DNA of 26,260 nucleotides. It comes from an uncultured Streptococcus sp. (GTDB lineage: Bacteria; Bacillota; Bacilli; Lactobacillales; Streptococcaceae). The stretch's first letter is position 1. Each line of letters opens with the position of its first letter. Where the stretch lies: contig CAJPSM010000010.1 of the NCBI GenBank assembly GCA_905373305.1, positions 1 to 26,260 of the forward strand. Direction: 5' to 3'. The notes beneath the pieces are model-generated. The model had not been told where the DNA came from. It saw only the letters and a list, made by a program, of their open reading frames with translations, and made no database searches. The position numbers and the translations under genes are program-made. This document shows positions 16,744 through 23,519 of this stretch, piece by piece.

Positions 16744-16760
16744 GATAAGTAGGAGGAAAC

Positions 16761-18017
16761 ATGAAAGCAGAAATTATTGCTGTCGGAACAGAAATTTTAA
16801 CAGGGCAGATTGTCAATACCAATGCTCAGTTTTTATCAGAGAAACTAGCCGAAATCGGGGTAGACGTCTACTTCCAAACAGCTGTTGGAGATAATGAAGC
16901 TCGTCTTTTGTCCTTGCTTGAGATTGCGAGTCAACGTAGCAATCTTGTGATTTTGACAGGAGGCTTGGGACCAACTGAGGATGATTTGACCAAACAAACT
17001 CTGGCAAAATTTTTGAGAAAAGATCTAGTGTTTGACCCTCAAGCTCAAGAGAAATTGGATATCTTTTTTGCCCATAGACCTGACTATGCTCGGACACCAA
17101 ATAATGAGCGCCAAGCCCAAATTATAGAAGGGGCAACTCCACTGCCAAATGAGACAGGCTTAGCAGTCGGAGGAGTGTCGGAAGCTGACGGTGTGACTTA
17201 CGTAGTCCTTCCAGGACCTCCTAGTGAGCTGAAACCCATGGTCTTAAATCAGCTCTTACCTAAGTTAATGACTGGTACCAAGTTATACTCACGTGTGCTC
17301 CGTTTCTTTGGGATTGGTGAAAGTCAGTTGGTGACCATTTTGGCGGATTTGATTGACCATCAAACTGATCCGACCTTGGCACCTTATGCCAAAACGGGAG
17401 AAGTGACCTTACGCTTGTCCACAAAAGCAGTCAGTCAAGAAAAGGCTGATCAAGCCTTGGACACCTTGGAAAATCAAATCTTAGATCGCCAGACTTTCGA
17501 GGAACTTTCTCTGCGAGACATCTGTTATGGATATGGGGAGGAGACTAGCCTAGCAAGTGTCGTTGTAGAAGAGCTTAAGAAGAGAAAGAAAAGCATTACT
17601 GCAGCGGAGAGCTTAACAGCAGGCCTCTTTCAAGCGACATTAGCAGGCTTTTCGGGCGTTTCTGCCATCTTTAATGGCGGTTTTGTCACTTACAGCTTAG
17701 AAGAAAAGTCCAAGATGCTGGATATTTCCGAGCAAGAGCTGAAAGAACACGGGGTCGTTTCAGAGTTTACGGCTAAAAAGATGGCAGAGCAGGCACGGCT
17801 CAAGACTCAGTCTGATTATGGAGTCAGTCTGACAGGTGTGGCTGGGCCAGATAGCCTAGAGGGGCATCCAGCTGGGACAGTCTTTATCGGCTTGGCACAT
17901 GCAAAAGGGACAGAAGTTATCAAGGCTAATATCGCAGGACGGAGCCGAGCAGATGTTCGACATATCGCGGTCATGCATGCCTTTAACCTAGTTCGCAAGG
18001 CTTTATTAAGTGACTAA
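16761..18017 (+). CDS. cinA: Competence-induced protein CinA (NMN deamidase / ADP-ribose pyrophosphatase type)
   Basis: The product is 418 residues in two domains. Residues 1-170 form the molybdopterin-binding-like (MoCF/COG1058) domain, with [14 protein letters not shown] and the GGLGPTEDD motif near 67-75. Residues about 255-415 form the CinA C-terminal (PncC-like) domain, with [11 protein letters not shown] near 281-291, GGFVTYS, and [19 protein letters not shown]. In the family these recycle pyridine nucleotides; in streptococci the protein also brings RecA to the membrane or DNA during transformation. The ATG at 16761 follows AGGAGG. recA follows after 54 bases with no terminator, so readthrough is likely. 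Confidence 0.95.
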   Translation: MKAEIIAVGTEILTGQIVNTNAQFLSEKLAEIGVDVYFQTAVGDNEARLLSLLEIASQRSNLVILTGGLGPTEDDLTKQTLAKFLRKDLVFDPQAQEKLDIFFAHRPDYARTPNNERQAQIIEGATPLPNETGLAVGGVSEADGVTYVVLPGPPSELKPMVLNQLLPKLMTGTKLYSRVLRFFGIGESQLVTILADLIDHQTDPTLAPYAKTGEVTLRLSTKAVSQEKADQALDTLENQILDRQTFEELSLRDICYGYGEETSLASVVVEELKKRKKSITAAESLTAGLFQATLAGFSGVSAIFNGGFVTYSLEEKSKMLDISEQELKEHGVVSEFTAKKMAEQARLKTQSDYGVSLTGVAGPDSLEGHPAGTVFIGLAHAKGTEVIKANIAGRSRADVRHIAVMHAFNLVRKALLSD

Positions 18018-18022
18018 CTTTT

Positions 18023-18030
18023 GATATAAT
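18023..18030 (+). promoter_or_regulatory. recA internal promoter (extended -10)
   Basis: TGA-TATAAT is an extended -10 element directly after the cinA stop codon, about 41 bases before the recA ATG. The -35 position (TTTATT) is weak. It could supply basal RecA in addition to competence-induced readthrough from cinA. Confidence 0.6.
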
Positions 18031-18071
18031 AGTAGATAGGTCTTAGGACTATTAGAATACAGGAGAATAGA

Positions 18072-19217
18072 ATGGCGAAAAAACCAAAAAAATTAGATGA
18101 AATTTCAAAAAAGTTTGGAGCGGATCGTGAAAAAGCCTTGAACGATGCTCTTAAATTGATTGAGAAAGACTTCGGTAAAGGTTCAATCATGCGTTTGGGT
18201 GAGCGTGCGGAGCAAAAAGTGCAAGTGATGAGCTCAGGCTCATTGGCGCTTGATATTGCACTTGGATCAGGTGGTTATCCTAAGGGACGTATCATCGAAA
18301 TCTATGGACCAGAATCATCTGGTAAGACAACAGTTGCCCTTCACGCTGTCGCGCAAGCGCAAAAAGAAGGTGGAATCGCAGCCTTTATCGATGCGGAACA
18401 TGCCCTTGATCCAGCCTATGCAGCAGCGCTTGGGGTAAACATTGACGAATTACTTTTATCACAACCAGACTCAGGGGAGCAAGGTCTTGAAATTGCAGGA
18501 AAATTGATTGACTCAGGTGCAGTTGACCTTGTCGTTATTGACTCAGTTGCGGCCCTTGTGCCTCGTGCAGAAATCGATGGGGACATTGGAGACAGCCACG
18601 TTGGTTTGCAGGCTCGTATGATGAGTCAAGCCATGCGTAAACTTGGTGCTTCGATCAATAAGACCAAAACAATTGCTATCTTTATCAACCAATTGCGTGA
18701 AAAAGTTGGAGTCATGTTTGGAAATCCAGAAACAACTCCAGGTGGACGTGCTTTAAAATTCTACGCTTCAGTGCGTTTGGATGTTCGTGGAAGTACACAA
18801 ATCAAGGGGACTGGTGACCAAAAAGATACCAATGTCGGTAAGGAAACCAAGATCAAGGTTGTTAAAAATAAGGTAGCTCCACCGTTTAAGGAAGCCTTTG
18901 TTGAAATCATGTATGGAGAAGGGATTTCTAAGACCGGTGAACTCTTGAAGATTGCAAGTGACCTTGATATCATCCAAAAAGCAGGAGCTTGGTACTCTTA
19001 CAAGGGTGAAAAAATTGGGCAAGGATCGGAGAATGCCAAGAAATACTTGGCAGATCATCCGGAAATCTTTGACGCCATTGACCACCAAGTCCGTGTTCAA
19101 TATGGTTTGGTTGAAGATGAAGAAGCCTCAGATGTTAGTCCAGTAGCAGAGACGACTTCTAACCAAGAAGTAACACTTGACCTTGGCGATGAACTTGGAA
19201 TCGAAATTGAAGAATAA
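18072..19217 (+). CDS. recA: Recombinase RecA
   Basis: RecA coats single-stranded DNA, drives strand exchange in repair and transformation, and in many bacteria triggers LexA cleavage. The product is 381 residues, the usual streptococcal length. The Walker A motif GPESSGKTT is at 79-87. The DNA-binding loop regions ([41 protein letters not shown]) and the [13 protein letters not shown] strand are intact. The acidic C-terminal tail ([11 protein letters not shown]) is typical. The ATG at 18072 follows AGGAG (18061-18065). It follows cinA in the same direction and is closed by a strong terminator, so it is not co-transcribed with dinF here. Confidence 0.98.
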   Translation: MAKKPKKLDEISKKFGADREKALNDALKLIEKDFGKGSIMRLGERAEQKVQVMSSGSLALDIALGSGGYPKGRIIEIYGPESSGKTTVALHAVAQAQKEGGIAAFIDAEHALDPAYAAALGVNIDELLLSQPDSGEQGLEIAGKLIDSGAVDLVVIDSVAALVPRAEIDGDIGDSHVGLQARMMSQAMRKLGASINKTKTIAIFINQLREKVGVMFGNPETTPGGRALKFYASVRLDVRGSTQIKGTGDQKDTNVGKETKIKVVKNKVAPPFKEAFVEIMYGEGISKTGELLKIASDLDIIQKAGAWYSYKGEKIGQGSENAKKYLADHPEIFDAIDHQVRVQYGLVEDEEASDVSPVAETTSNQEVTLDLGDELGIEIEE

Positions 19218-19254
19218 CATAAAAAGTAGCAGTTCCTATCTGCTACTTTTTATG
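19218..19254. terminator. Bidirectional terminator between recA and the convergent acetyltransferase gene
   Basis: CATAAAAAGTAGCAG (19218-19232) and CTGCTACTTTTTATG (19240-19254) are a perfect 15-bp inverted repeat with a 7-base loop. The stem carries an A tract on one side and a T tract on the other, so it can stop transcripts from both strands. It begins directly after the recA stop. Confidence 0.9.
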
Positions 19255-19273
19255 TTTATTTAGGATGAAAGAA

Positions 19274-19828
19274 TTAATGGTCACTGAAACGACGATACTC
19301 GATATGAAAGTCAAAGTAATGTTCATCTTGCAATTTCTGGAAGATGTCACGATAGGCTTCCTCATCGAAATGGTCGCCGCGGTAGAGAATTTCAAAACTC
19401 AAACCGTCGTACTCAAGGAAAGCGTTAGCTGTTTTAAATCCATTTTGTCGATAGAAGTCCATTCTAGCCTTCCTTTGCTCCAGATTATCGCATTCTTCAT
19501 CCAATCGCTCGACTTCCAGCAACATGGTTCGCTGGTAAAAGTCAGTCAGCTTTTCGATGATTTCCTTTCCGTACCCGTGACTTCTCAGGTGGGGCATGAT
19601 GGCAAAAAAGCTGATATAAAAGGCTTTTTGATTGGAGATAGCAAAAGCAAAGCCGACAAACTCTTCTTGGTTATAAAAGGCAAAAAAGTGGGCGTCATCT
19701 CGGTCCTGATAGCGCAAAAACTCAGACAGAGGGACTCGTTCTTCCTCGGGGAAAGCTTCATTGTTTAGCTTTTCAACCTTATCAAGATCTGGAAATGCAT
19801 CGGTTATTAATTGACTGGTCAAACTCAT
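19274..19828 (-). CDS. GNAT family N-acetyltransferase (minus strand, between recA and dinF)
   Basis: The product is 184 residues with GNAT features: the acetyl-CoA segment FFAIMPHLRSHGYGKEI (74-90, RxxGxG loop) and FYRQNGF (125-131) near the C-terminus. The substrate is unknown. The start at 19828 is chosen because AAGGAGG lies just upstream on the minus strand; further in-frame codons overlap the -10 box. It has its own promoter and shares the terminator with recA. In pneumococcus recA and dinF are adjacent in one competence operon, so this reversed gene splits that unit. Confidence 0.9.
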   Translation of the reverse strand: MSLTSQLITDAFPDLDKVEKLNNEAFPEEERVPLSEFLRYQDRDDAHFFAFYNQEEFVGFAFAISNQKAFYISFFAIMPHLRSHGYGKEIIEKLTDFYQRTMLLEVERLDEECDNLEQRKARMDFYRQNGFKTANAFLEYDGLSFEILYRGDHFDEEAYRDIFQKLQDEHYFDFHIEYRRFSDH

Positions 19829-19847
19829 AAATGACCTCCTTTTCTTG

Positions 19848-19876
19848 ATTATAGCAAATTGTCTCTCGGTAGGCAA
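19848..19876 (-). promoter_or_regulatory. Promoter of the minus-strand acetyltransferase
   Basis: On the minus strand TTGCCT (19871-19876) and TATAAT (19848-19853) are 17 bases apart, close to consensus. Confidence 0.75.
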
Positions 19877-19895
19877 TTGATTTTAAGAAAATCAA
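19877..19895. repeat. Perfect palindrome between divergent promoters
   Basis: TTGATTTT (19877-19884) and AAAATCAA (19888-19895) flank AAG. It lies exactly between the -35 boxes of the acetyltransferase and dinF, so it could be an operator, but no regulator is known. Confidence 0.5.
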
Positions 19896-19902
19896 GCAAT
19901 CC

Positions 19903-19931
19903 TTGTCGCTCCTCTGGAAAGCTGATATAAT
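19903..19931 (+). promoter_or_regulatory. dinF promoter, predicted to give a leaderless mRNA
   Basis: TTGTCG (19903-19908), a 17-base spacer with TGA extension, and TATAAT (19926-19931). The start site is expected at about 19938, which is the A of the dinF ATG. No Shine-Dalgarno sequence is present between the -10 and the ATG. Confidence 0.65.
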
Positions 19932-19937
19932 ATCTTT

Positions 19938-21308
19938 ATGAATAAGAAACGATCAGTGGACCTAATACATGGTCCAATCCTTCCTTCGCTTTTAAGCTTT
20001 GCCTTTCCAATCTTGCTGTCTAATATCTTTCAACAGCTTTATAATACAGCTGACGTCTTGATTGTTGGGCGTTTTCTTGGTCAAGATTCCTTGGCAGCAG
20101 TAGGAGCAACAACGGCCATTTTTGACTTGATTATAGGTTTTACTCTTGGTGTTGGAAATGGGATGGGGATTGTCATTGCCCGCTATTATGGTGCTCGTAA
20201 TTTCACCAAAATCAAAGAAGCGGTTGCTGCAACCTGGATTTTAGGAGGGCTTCTAAGTTTTTTGATCATGCTGATGGGCTTTGTCGGTCTGTATCCACTC
20301 TTGCAATACTTAGATACTCCAGCGGAAATCCTTCCCCAGTCCTATCAATATATTTCCATGATTGTGACCTGTGTAGGCGTCAGCTTCGCCTATAATCTCT
20401 TTGCAGGCTTGTTGCGGTCCATTGGCGATAGTCTGGCTGCGCTTGGTTTTCTGATTTTCTCTGCTCTGGTCAATGTGGTTCTCGATCTCTATTTTATTAC
20501 GCAACTGCAACTGGGAGTTCAATCTGCGGGACTTGCTACTATTATTTCACAAGGTTTATCAGCGGTTCTTTGCTTTTATTATATCCGCAAGAGCGTTCCG
20601 GAACTGCTCCCTCAACTCAAGCATTTTAAATGGAACAAGGCCCTGTATGCAGATCTCTTGGAGCAAGGTTTGGCTATGGGATTGATGAGTTCGATTGTGT
20701 CCATTGGTAGTGTGATTTTACAGTCTTCTGTCAATACCTTTGGCGCAGTGATTATTAGTGCGCAAACAGCGGCGCGACGCATTATGGCCTTTGCTCTTCT
20801 TCCCATGACGGCTATTTCTTCTGCTATGACGACCTTTGCCTCTCAGAATCTTGGGGCTAAGCGACCAGACCGCATTGTTCAAGGTCTTCGAATCGGCAGT
20901 CGCCTGAGCATGTCCTGGGCAGGCTTTATCTGTATCTTTCTCTTTTTCGCTAGTCCTACCTTGATTTCCTTCTTGGCCAGTTCAAGGGATGGTTACTTGG
21001 TTGAAAATGGTAGCCTCTACTTGCAGATCAGTTCAGTCTTCTATCCGATTTTGAGCCTTTTGTTGATTTATCGCAATTGTTTGCAGGGCTTGGGGCAAAA
21101 AGTCCTTCCTCTGGTATCTAGTTTTATCGAACTAATCGGTAAAATTGCTTTTGTGGTCATGATTATCCCTTGGGCAGGCTATAGGGGTGTTATCCTTTGT
21201 GAACCTCTTATCTGGGTTGCCATGACCATCCAACTGTACTTCTCGCTTTTTCGTCATCCCTTGATAAAAGAAGGCAAGGAAATCTTGGCAACAAAAGTAC
21301 CATCATAG
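19938..21308 (+). CDS. dinF: MATE family efflux transporter DinF
   Basis: The product is 456 residues with about 12 membrane helices in two repeated halves, the MATE arrangement. MATE proteins export drugs or oxidised metabolites using a Na+ or H+ gradient. Family features include the N-terminal FAFPILLSNIFQQLYNTADVL stretch, GNGMGIVIARYYGA, and in the second half SAQTAARRIMAFALLP. The sequence looks very close to pneumococcal DinF, which sits after recA in the competence operon; the name rests on this similarity and position. The ATG at 19938 has no ribosome site and is only six bases after a -10 box. An internal start with a ribosome site is not evident. Confidence 0.88.
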   Translation: MNKKRSVDLIHGPILPSLLSFAFPILLSNIFQQLYNTADVLIVGRFLGQDSLAAVGATTAIFDLIIGFTLGVGNGMGIVIARYYGARNFTKIKEAVAATWILGGLLSFLIMLMGFVGLYPLLQYLDTPAEILPQSYQYISMIVTCVGVSFAYNLFAGLLRSIGDSLAALGFLIFSALVNVVLDLYFITQLQLGVQSAGLATIISQGLSAVLCFYYIRKSVPELLPQLKHFKWNKALYADLLEQGLAMGLMSSIVSIGSVILQSSVNTFGAVIISAQTAARRIMAFALLPMTAISSAMTTFASQNLGAKRPDRIVQGLRIGSRLSMSWAGFICIFLFFASPTLISFLASSRDGYLVENGSLYLQISSVFYPILSLLLIYRNCLQGLGQKVLPLVSSFIELIGKIAFVVMIIPWAGYRGVILCEPLIWVAMTIQLYFSLFRHPLIKEGKEILATKVPS

Positions 21309-21340
21309 CTTGATTTGCTAAATAAAATCCATTTCCTCTA

Positions 21341-21369
21341 GTGAAAATCAGATGGACTTGTGTTATAAT
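21341..21369 (+). promoter_or_regulatory. Promoter of the yebC-type gene
   Basis: GTGAAA (21341-21346), a 17-base spacer ending in TGT, and TATAAT (21364-21369). No clear terminator is seen between the dinF stop and this promoter, so some readthrough is possible. Confidence 0.65.
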
Positions 21370-21404
21370 AAGAAAGATTAAAATGTGAAAAAAGGAGATT
21401 CCTA

Positions 21405-22121
21405 ATGGGACGTAAATGGGCCAATATCGTAGCCAAGAAAACGGCTAAAGATGGAGCTAACTCTAAAGTATATGCAAAATTTGGTGTAGAAATCTATGTA
21501 GCAGCTAAAAAAGGGGAACCAGATCCAGAATCAAACACTGCTTTGAAATTCGTTATCGACCGTGCTAAACAAGCCCAAGTGCCAAAGCATGTTATCGATA
21601 AAGCGATTGATAAAGCAAAAGGAAACACAGACGAAACCTTTACAGAAGGACGTTACGAAGGATTTGGACCAAATGGTTCTATGTTGATCGTTGATACCTT
21701 GACATCAAACGTCAACCGTACAGCAGCCAATGTCCGTGCTGCCTTTGGTAAAAACGGTGGAAACATGGGGGCTTCAGGTTCTGTTTCTTACCTCTTTGAC
21801 AACAAGGGTGTTATCGTATTTGCAGGTGATGATGCGGATGCAATCTTTGAACTTTTGCTCGAAGCTGATGTGGATGTGGATGATGTAGAAGCAGAAGATG
21901 GAACAATCACTGTTTACACAGCTCCAACTGACCTTCATAAGGCCATCGTTGCCCTTCGTGAGTCAGGTGTAGAAGAATTCCAAGTGACTGAATTGGAAAT
22001 GATTCCTCAATCAGAGGTTGAGTTGTCAGGTGATGACCTTGAAACCTTTGAAAAACTTTACAGCGTTCTTGAGGACGACGAAGACGTACAAAAGATCTAC
22101 ACAAACGTAGATGGATTCTAA
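21405..22121 (+). CDS. YebC/PmpR/TACO1 family protein, YeeN-like subgroup
   Basis: The product is 238 residues. It begins [16 protein letters not shown], the start typical of the YeeN-like subgroup, in place of the MAGHSKWANI start of classic YebC. Conserved segments include [29 protein letters not shown] and [14 protein letters not shown]. The family was long annotated as transcription regulators; more recent work ties it to translation, including relief of ribosome stalling at proline stretches. The ATG at 21405 follows AAAGGAG. It is a single-gene unit with its own promoter and a shared bidirectional terminator. Confidence 0.93.
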   Translation: MGRKWANIVAKKTAKDGANSKVYAKFGVEIYVAAKKGEPDPESNTALKFVIDRAKQAQVPKHVIDKAIDKAKGNTDETFTEGRYEGFGPNGSMLIVDTLTSNVNRTAANVRAAFGKNGGNMGASGSVSYLFDNKGVIVFAGDDADAIFELLLEADVDVDDVEAEDGTITVYTAPTDLHKAIVALRESGVEEFQVTELEMIPQSEVELSGDDLETFEKLYSVLEDDEDVQKIYTNVDGF

Positions 22122-22123
22122 TA

Positions 22124-22158
22124 AAAAAGCGAACAGACTTGCTAGCTGTTCGCTTTTT
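22124..22158. terminator. Bidirectional terminator between the yebC-type gene and the convergent gene
   Basis: AAAAAGCGAACAG (22124-22136) and CTGTTCGCTTTTT (22146-22158) are a perfect 13-bp inverted repeat with a 9-base loop. Confidence 0.9.
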
Positions 22159-22168
22159 ATATTTGGGA

Positions 22169-22843
22169 TTAGATTCTGGTTCCAGAATCTCTTTGCTGCT
22201 GGCTTTCTCCTAGGCCTACAGCTATTTTATGAACTAGTAAGAGTTGACCATTATCCTGTTTTACAAAGGTTAGAGTAACGGTCTTGATTCTATCATCAAT
22301 GCCAATATAGGTGATTTTCTTTGTGTCGTAGCCCTCAATAGTGGAATCAAACTCGGAGTCTGGCAGTCCGTGTTTTTTGATAATATCCTTGTAGTTGGTA
22401 CCACCTTTTCCTTTGTTATCAAGGTCACCTTCAATTAAAGCGTCGAACTGTTCTTGTGTCCAGGAGAAAGTATCTTCTTCCTCCTCAGGGATAGAATAGG
22501 TGCTATCATCTGTCAAGTCGCTTTCTTCTTCGCGTTCCATTGAGGCACTTGCCTCTTTATAGGAACGGTTAAACTCCCTGACAAACTCTTTGTAGACATT
22601 AGCGTACAGTATCTGGGTCGTAAAGAAAAGTACAACTGAAGCAATTGCAAGGGATGTTCCGATAATGGCTATTGTTTTTCGTTTTTTGAGGTTGACGATA
22701 AGGCCGATAATTCCCAAGATAAATGCGACAATGGCGATGAAAAATGACAGATAGTTAACAAATGGGATCCAGGACCCTAAAAGTGCGATGGCTCCAAAAA
22801 TGGTTGCTAAAATCCCTAAAACTTTTTGTTCTTCTGGTTTCAT
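22169..22843 (-). CDS. Membrane protein with C-terminal DUF3862-like domain
   Basis: The product is 224 residues. The N-terminal 80 residues have three hydrophobic segments (about 8-26, 28-51, 58-80) joined by a KKRK turn, resembling DUF4190-type small membrane domains. A charged linker (about 95-125, with EEEE runs) leads to a soluble domain (about 127-212) with FSWTQEQFDALIEGD, GKGGTNYKDIIKKHGLP and GYDTKKITYIG. That pattern resembles streptococcal DUF3862 / BLIP-like domains found on envelope proteins. No enzymatic motif is visible. The start at 22843 is preceded by GGGAG 11 bases upstream on the minus strand; earlier in-frame ATGs sit within or before that site. It is divergent from marR. 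Family assignment is by recall. Confidence 0.8.
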   Translation of the reverse strand: MKPEEQKVLGILATIFGAIALLGSWIPFVNYLSFFIAIVAFILGIIGLIVNLKKRKTIAIIGTSLAIASVVLFFTTQILYANVYKEFVREFNRSYKEASASMEREEESDLTDDSTYSIPEEEEDTFSWTQEQFDALIEGDLDNKGKGGTNYKDIIKKHGLPDSEFDSTIEGYDTKKITYIGIDDRIKTVTLTFVKQDNGQLLLVHKIAVGLGESQQQRDSGTRI

Positions 22844-22901
22844 TTGAAAATTTTCTCCCTTCATCGAGTGAATGGATCTCAATCCACAGCCGTTAGTGCT
22901 T

Positions 22902-22930
22902 ATTATAGAGAAAATATCTGCTAATGTCAA
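22902..22930 (-). promoter_or_regulatory. Consensus promoter of the minus-strand membrane protein
   Basis: TTGACA (22925-22930), 17 bases, TATAAT (22902-22907) on the minus strand: a perfect sigma-A promoter. It lies just beside the first of three MarR-type half-site repeats, so it may be controlled by the divergent regulator. Confidence 0.85.
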
Positions 22931-22941
22931 TTCTGACTAAG

Positions 22942-23033
22942 ATAGTTCTCAAGGAAACTTTTTTCTTGACATTTCTTCTGGAAATGATAAAATAGTTCTC
23001 ATGAGAACCGATATAGTTCCCCAGAGAACTATA
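22942..23033. promoter_or_regulatory. Three operator-like palindromes in the marR promoter region
   Basis: O1 is GTTCTCAAGGAAAC (22945-22958), O2 is the perfect palindrome GTTCTCATGAGAAC (22995-23008), and O3 is GTTCCCCAGAGAAC (23016-23029) within a longer ATATAGTTC...GAACTATAT repeat (23011-23033). Each is preceded by ATA. Centres are 50 and 21 bp apart, near whole helical turns. O2 covers the start site, so binding by the encoded MarR protein would repress its own operon. Confidence 0.7.
22966..22993 (+). promoter_or_regulatory. marR-ABC operon promoter
   Basis: TTGACA (22966-22971), a 16-base spacer ending in TGA, and TAAAAT (22988-22993). The predicted start site (about 23000) falls inside the perfect palindrome at 22995-23008. 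Confidence 0.8.
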
Positions 23034-23057
23034 TGAAATTGTGAGAAAGGAGCAATT

Positions 23058-23519
23058 ATGGACAAACCGATGTTGATTTTTAAACGCTTTGGGCACCAGG
23101 TTCATCTGATGGTACAGAAAGAAGCCAAGAGATGTGGCATTGAATTTATGGGTGGACCGCAAGGGCAGGTCCTACGGATTTTAGATCGTCGTGAGCATGA
23201 TCAAGAATTAACGCTTATCAAGGATATTGAACAAGAACTCAATATTACTAAATCTGTGGCCAGTAACTTGGTCAAGCGTATGGTACAAAATGGTTTGGTC
23301 GAGTTAGAGGCCAGTCCAAGTGATAAACGAGCAAAATTTGTTCGTTTGACCGACAAATCACGATCTCAGATGCAAAAAGTTAAGGCGTTTTTTGATCGGA
23401 TCGATCAGAGTCTGCTAGAGGGTGTTTCAAAGTCGGATTTGGAAATCTTTGAAAAGGTTCTCGGTCAGTTGCAAGAAAATGTTGAGAAGATAGGAGGAGA
23501 GAATGAAGAAACTCGCTAA
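23058..23519 (+). CDS. MarR family transcriptional regulator
   Basis: The product is 153 residues with the MarR winged-helix fold: a dimerising N-terminal helix, HTH near 52-80 (LTLIKDIEQELNITKSVASNLVKRM), and a wing near 81-98 with the DKR motif (89-91). Such repressors leave DNA when a toxic ligand binds. The ATG at 23058 follows AAAGGAG (23046-23052). The gene overlaps the first ABC gene by 17 bases, so regulator and exporter are made together. Palindromes around its promoter suggest autoregulation. The layout recalls rcrRPQ of S. mutans, where a MarR protein controls a paired ABC exporter linked to stress and competence, but identity to that operon is not established. Confidence 0.92.
   Translation: MDKPMLIFKRFGHQVHLMVQKEAKRCGIEFMGGPQGQVLRILDRREHDQELTLIKDIEQELNITKSVASNLVKRMVQNGLVELEASPSDKRAKFVRLTDKSRSQMQKVKAFFDRIDQSLLEGVSKSDLEIFEKVLGQLQENVEKIGGENEETR

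Noticed and set aside
22844..22930. N-terminal extension of the minus-strand membrane protein
   Set aside because: It would extend into the consensus promoter at 22902-22930, so it cannot be translated from that transcript; the start at 22843 has a ribosome site.
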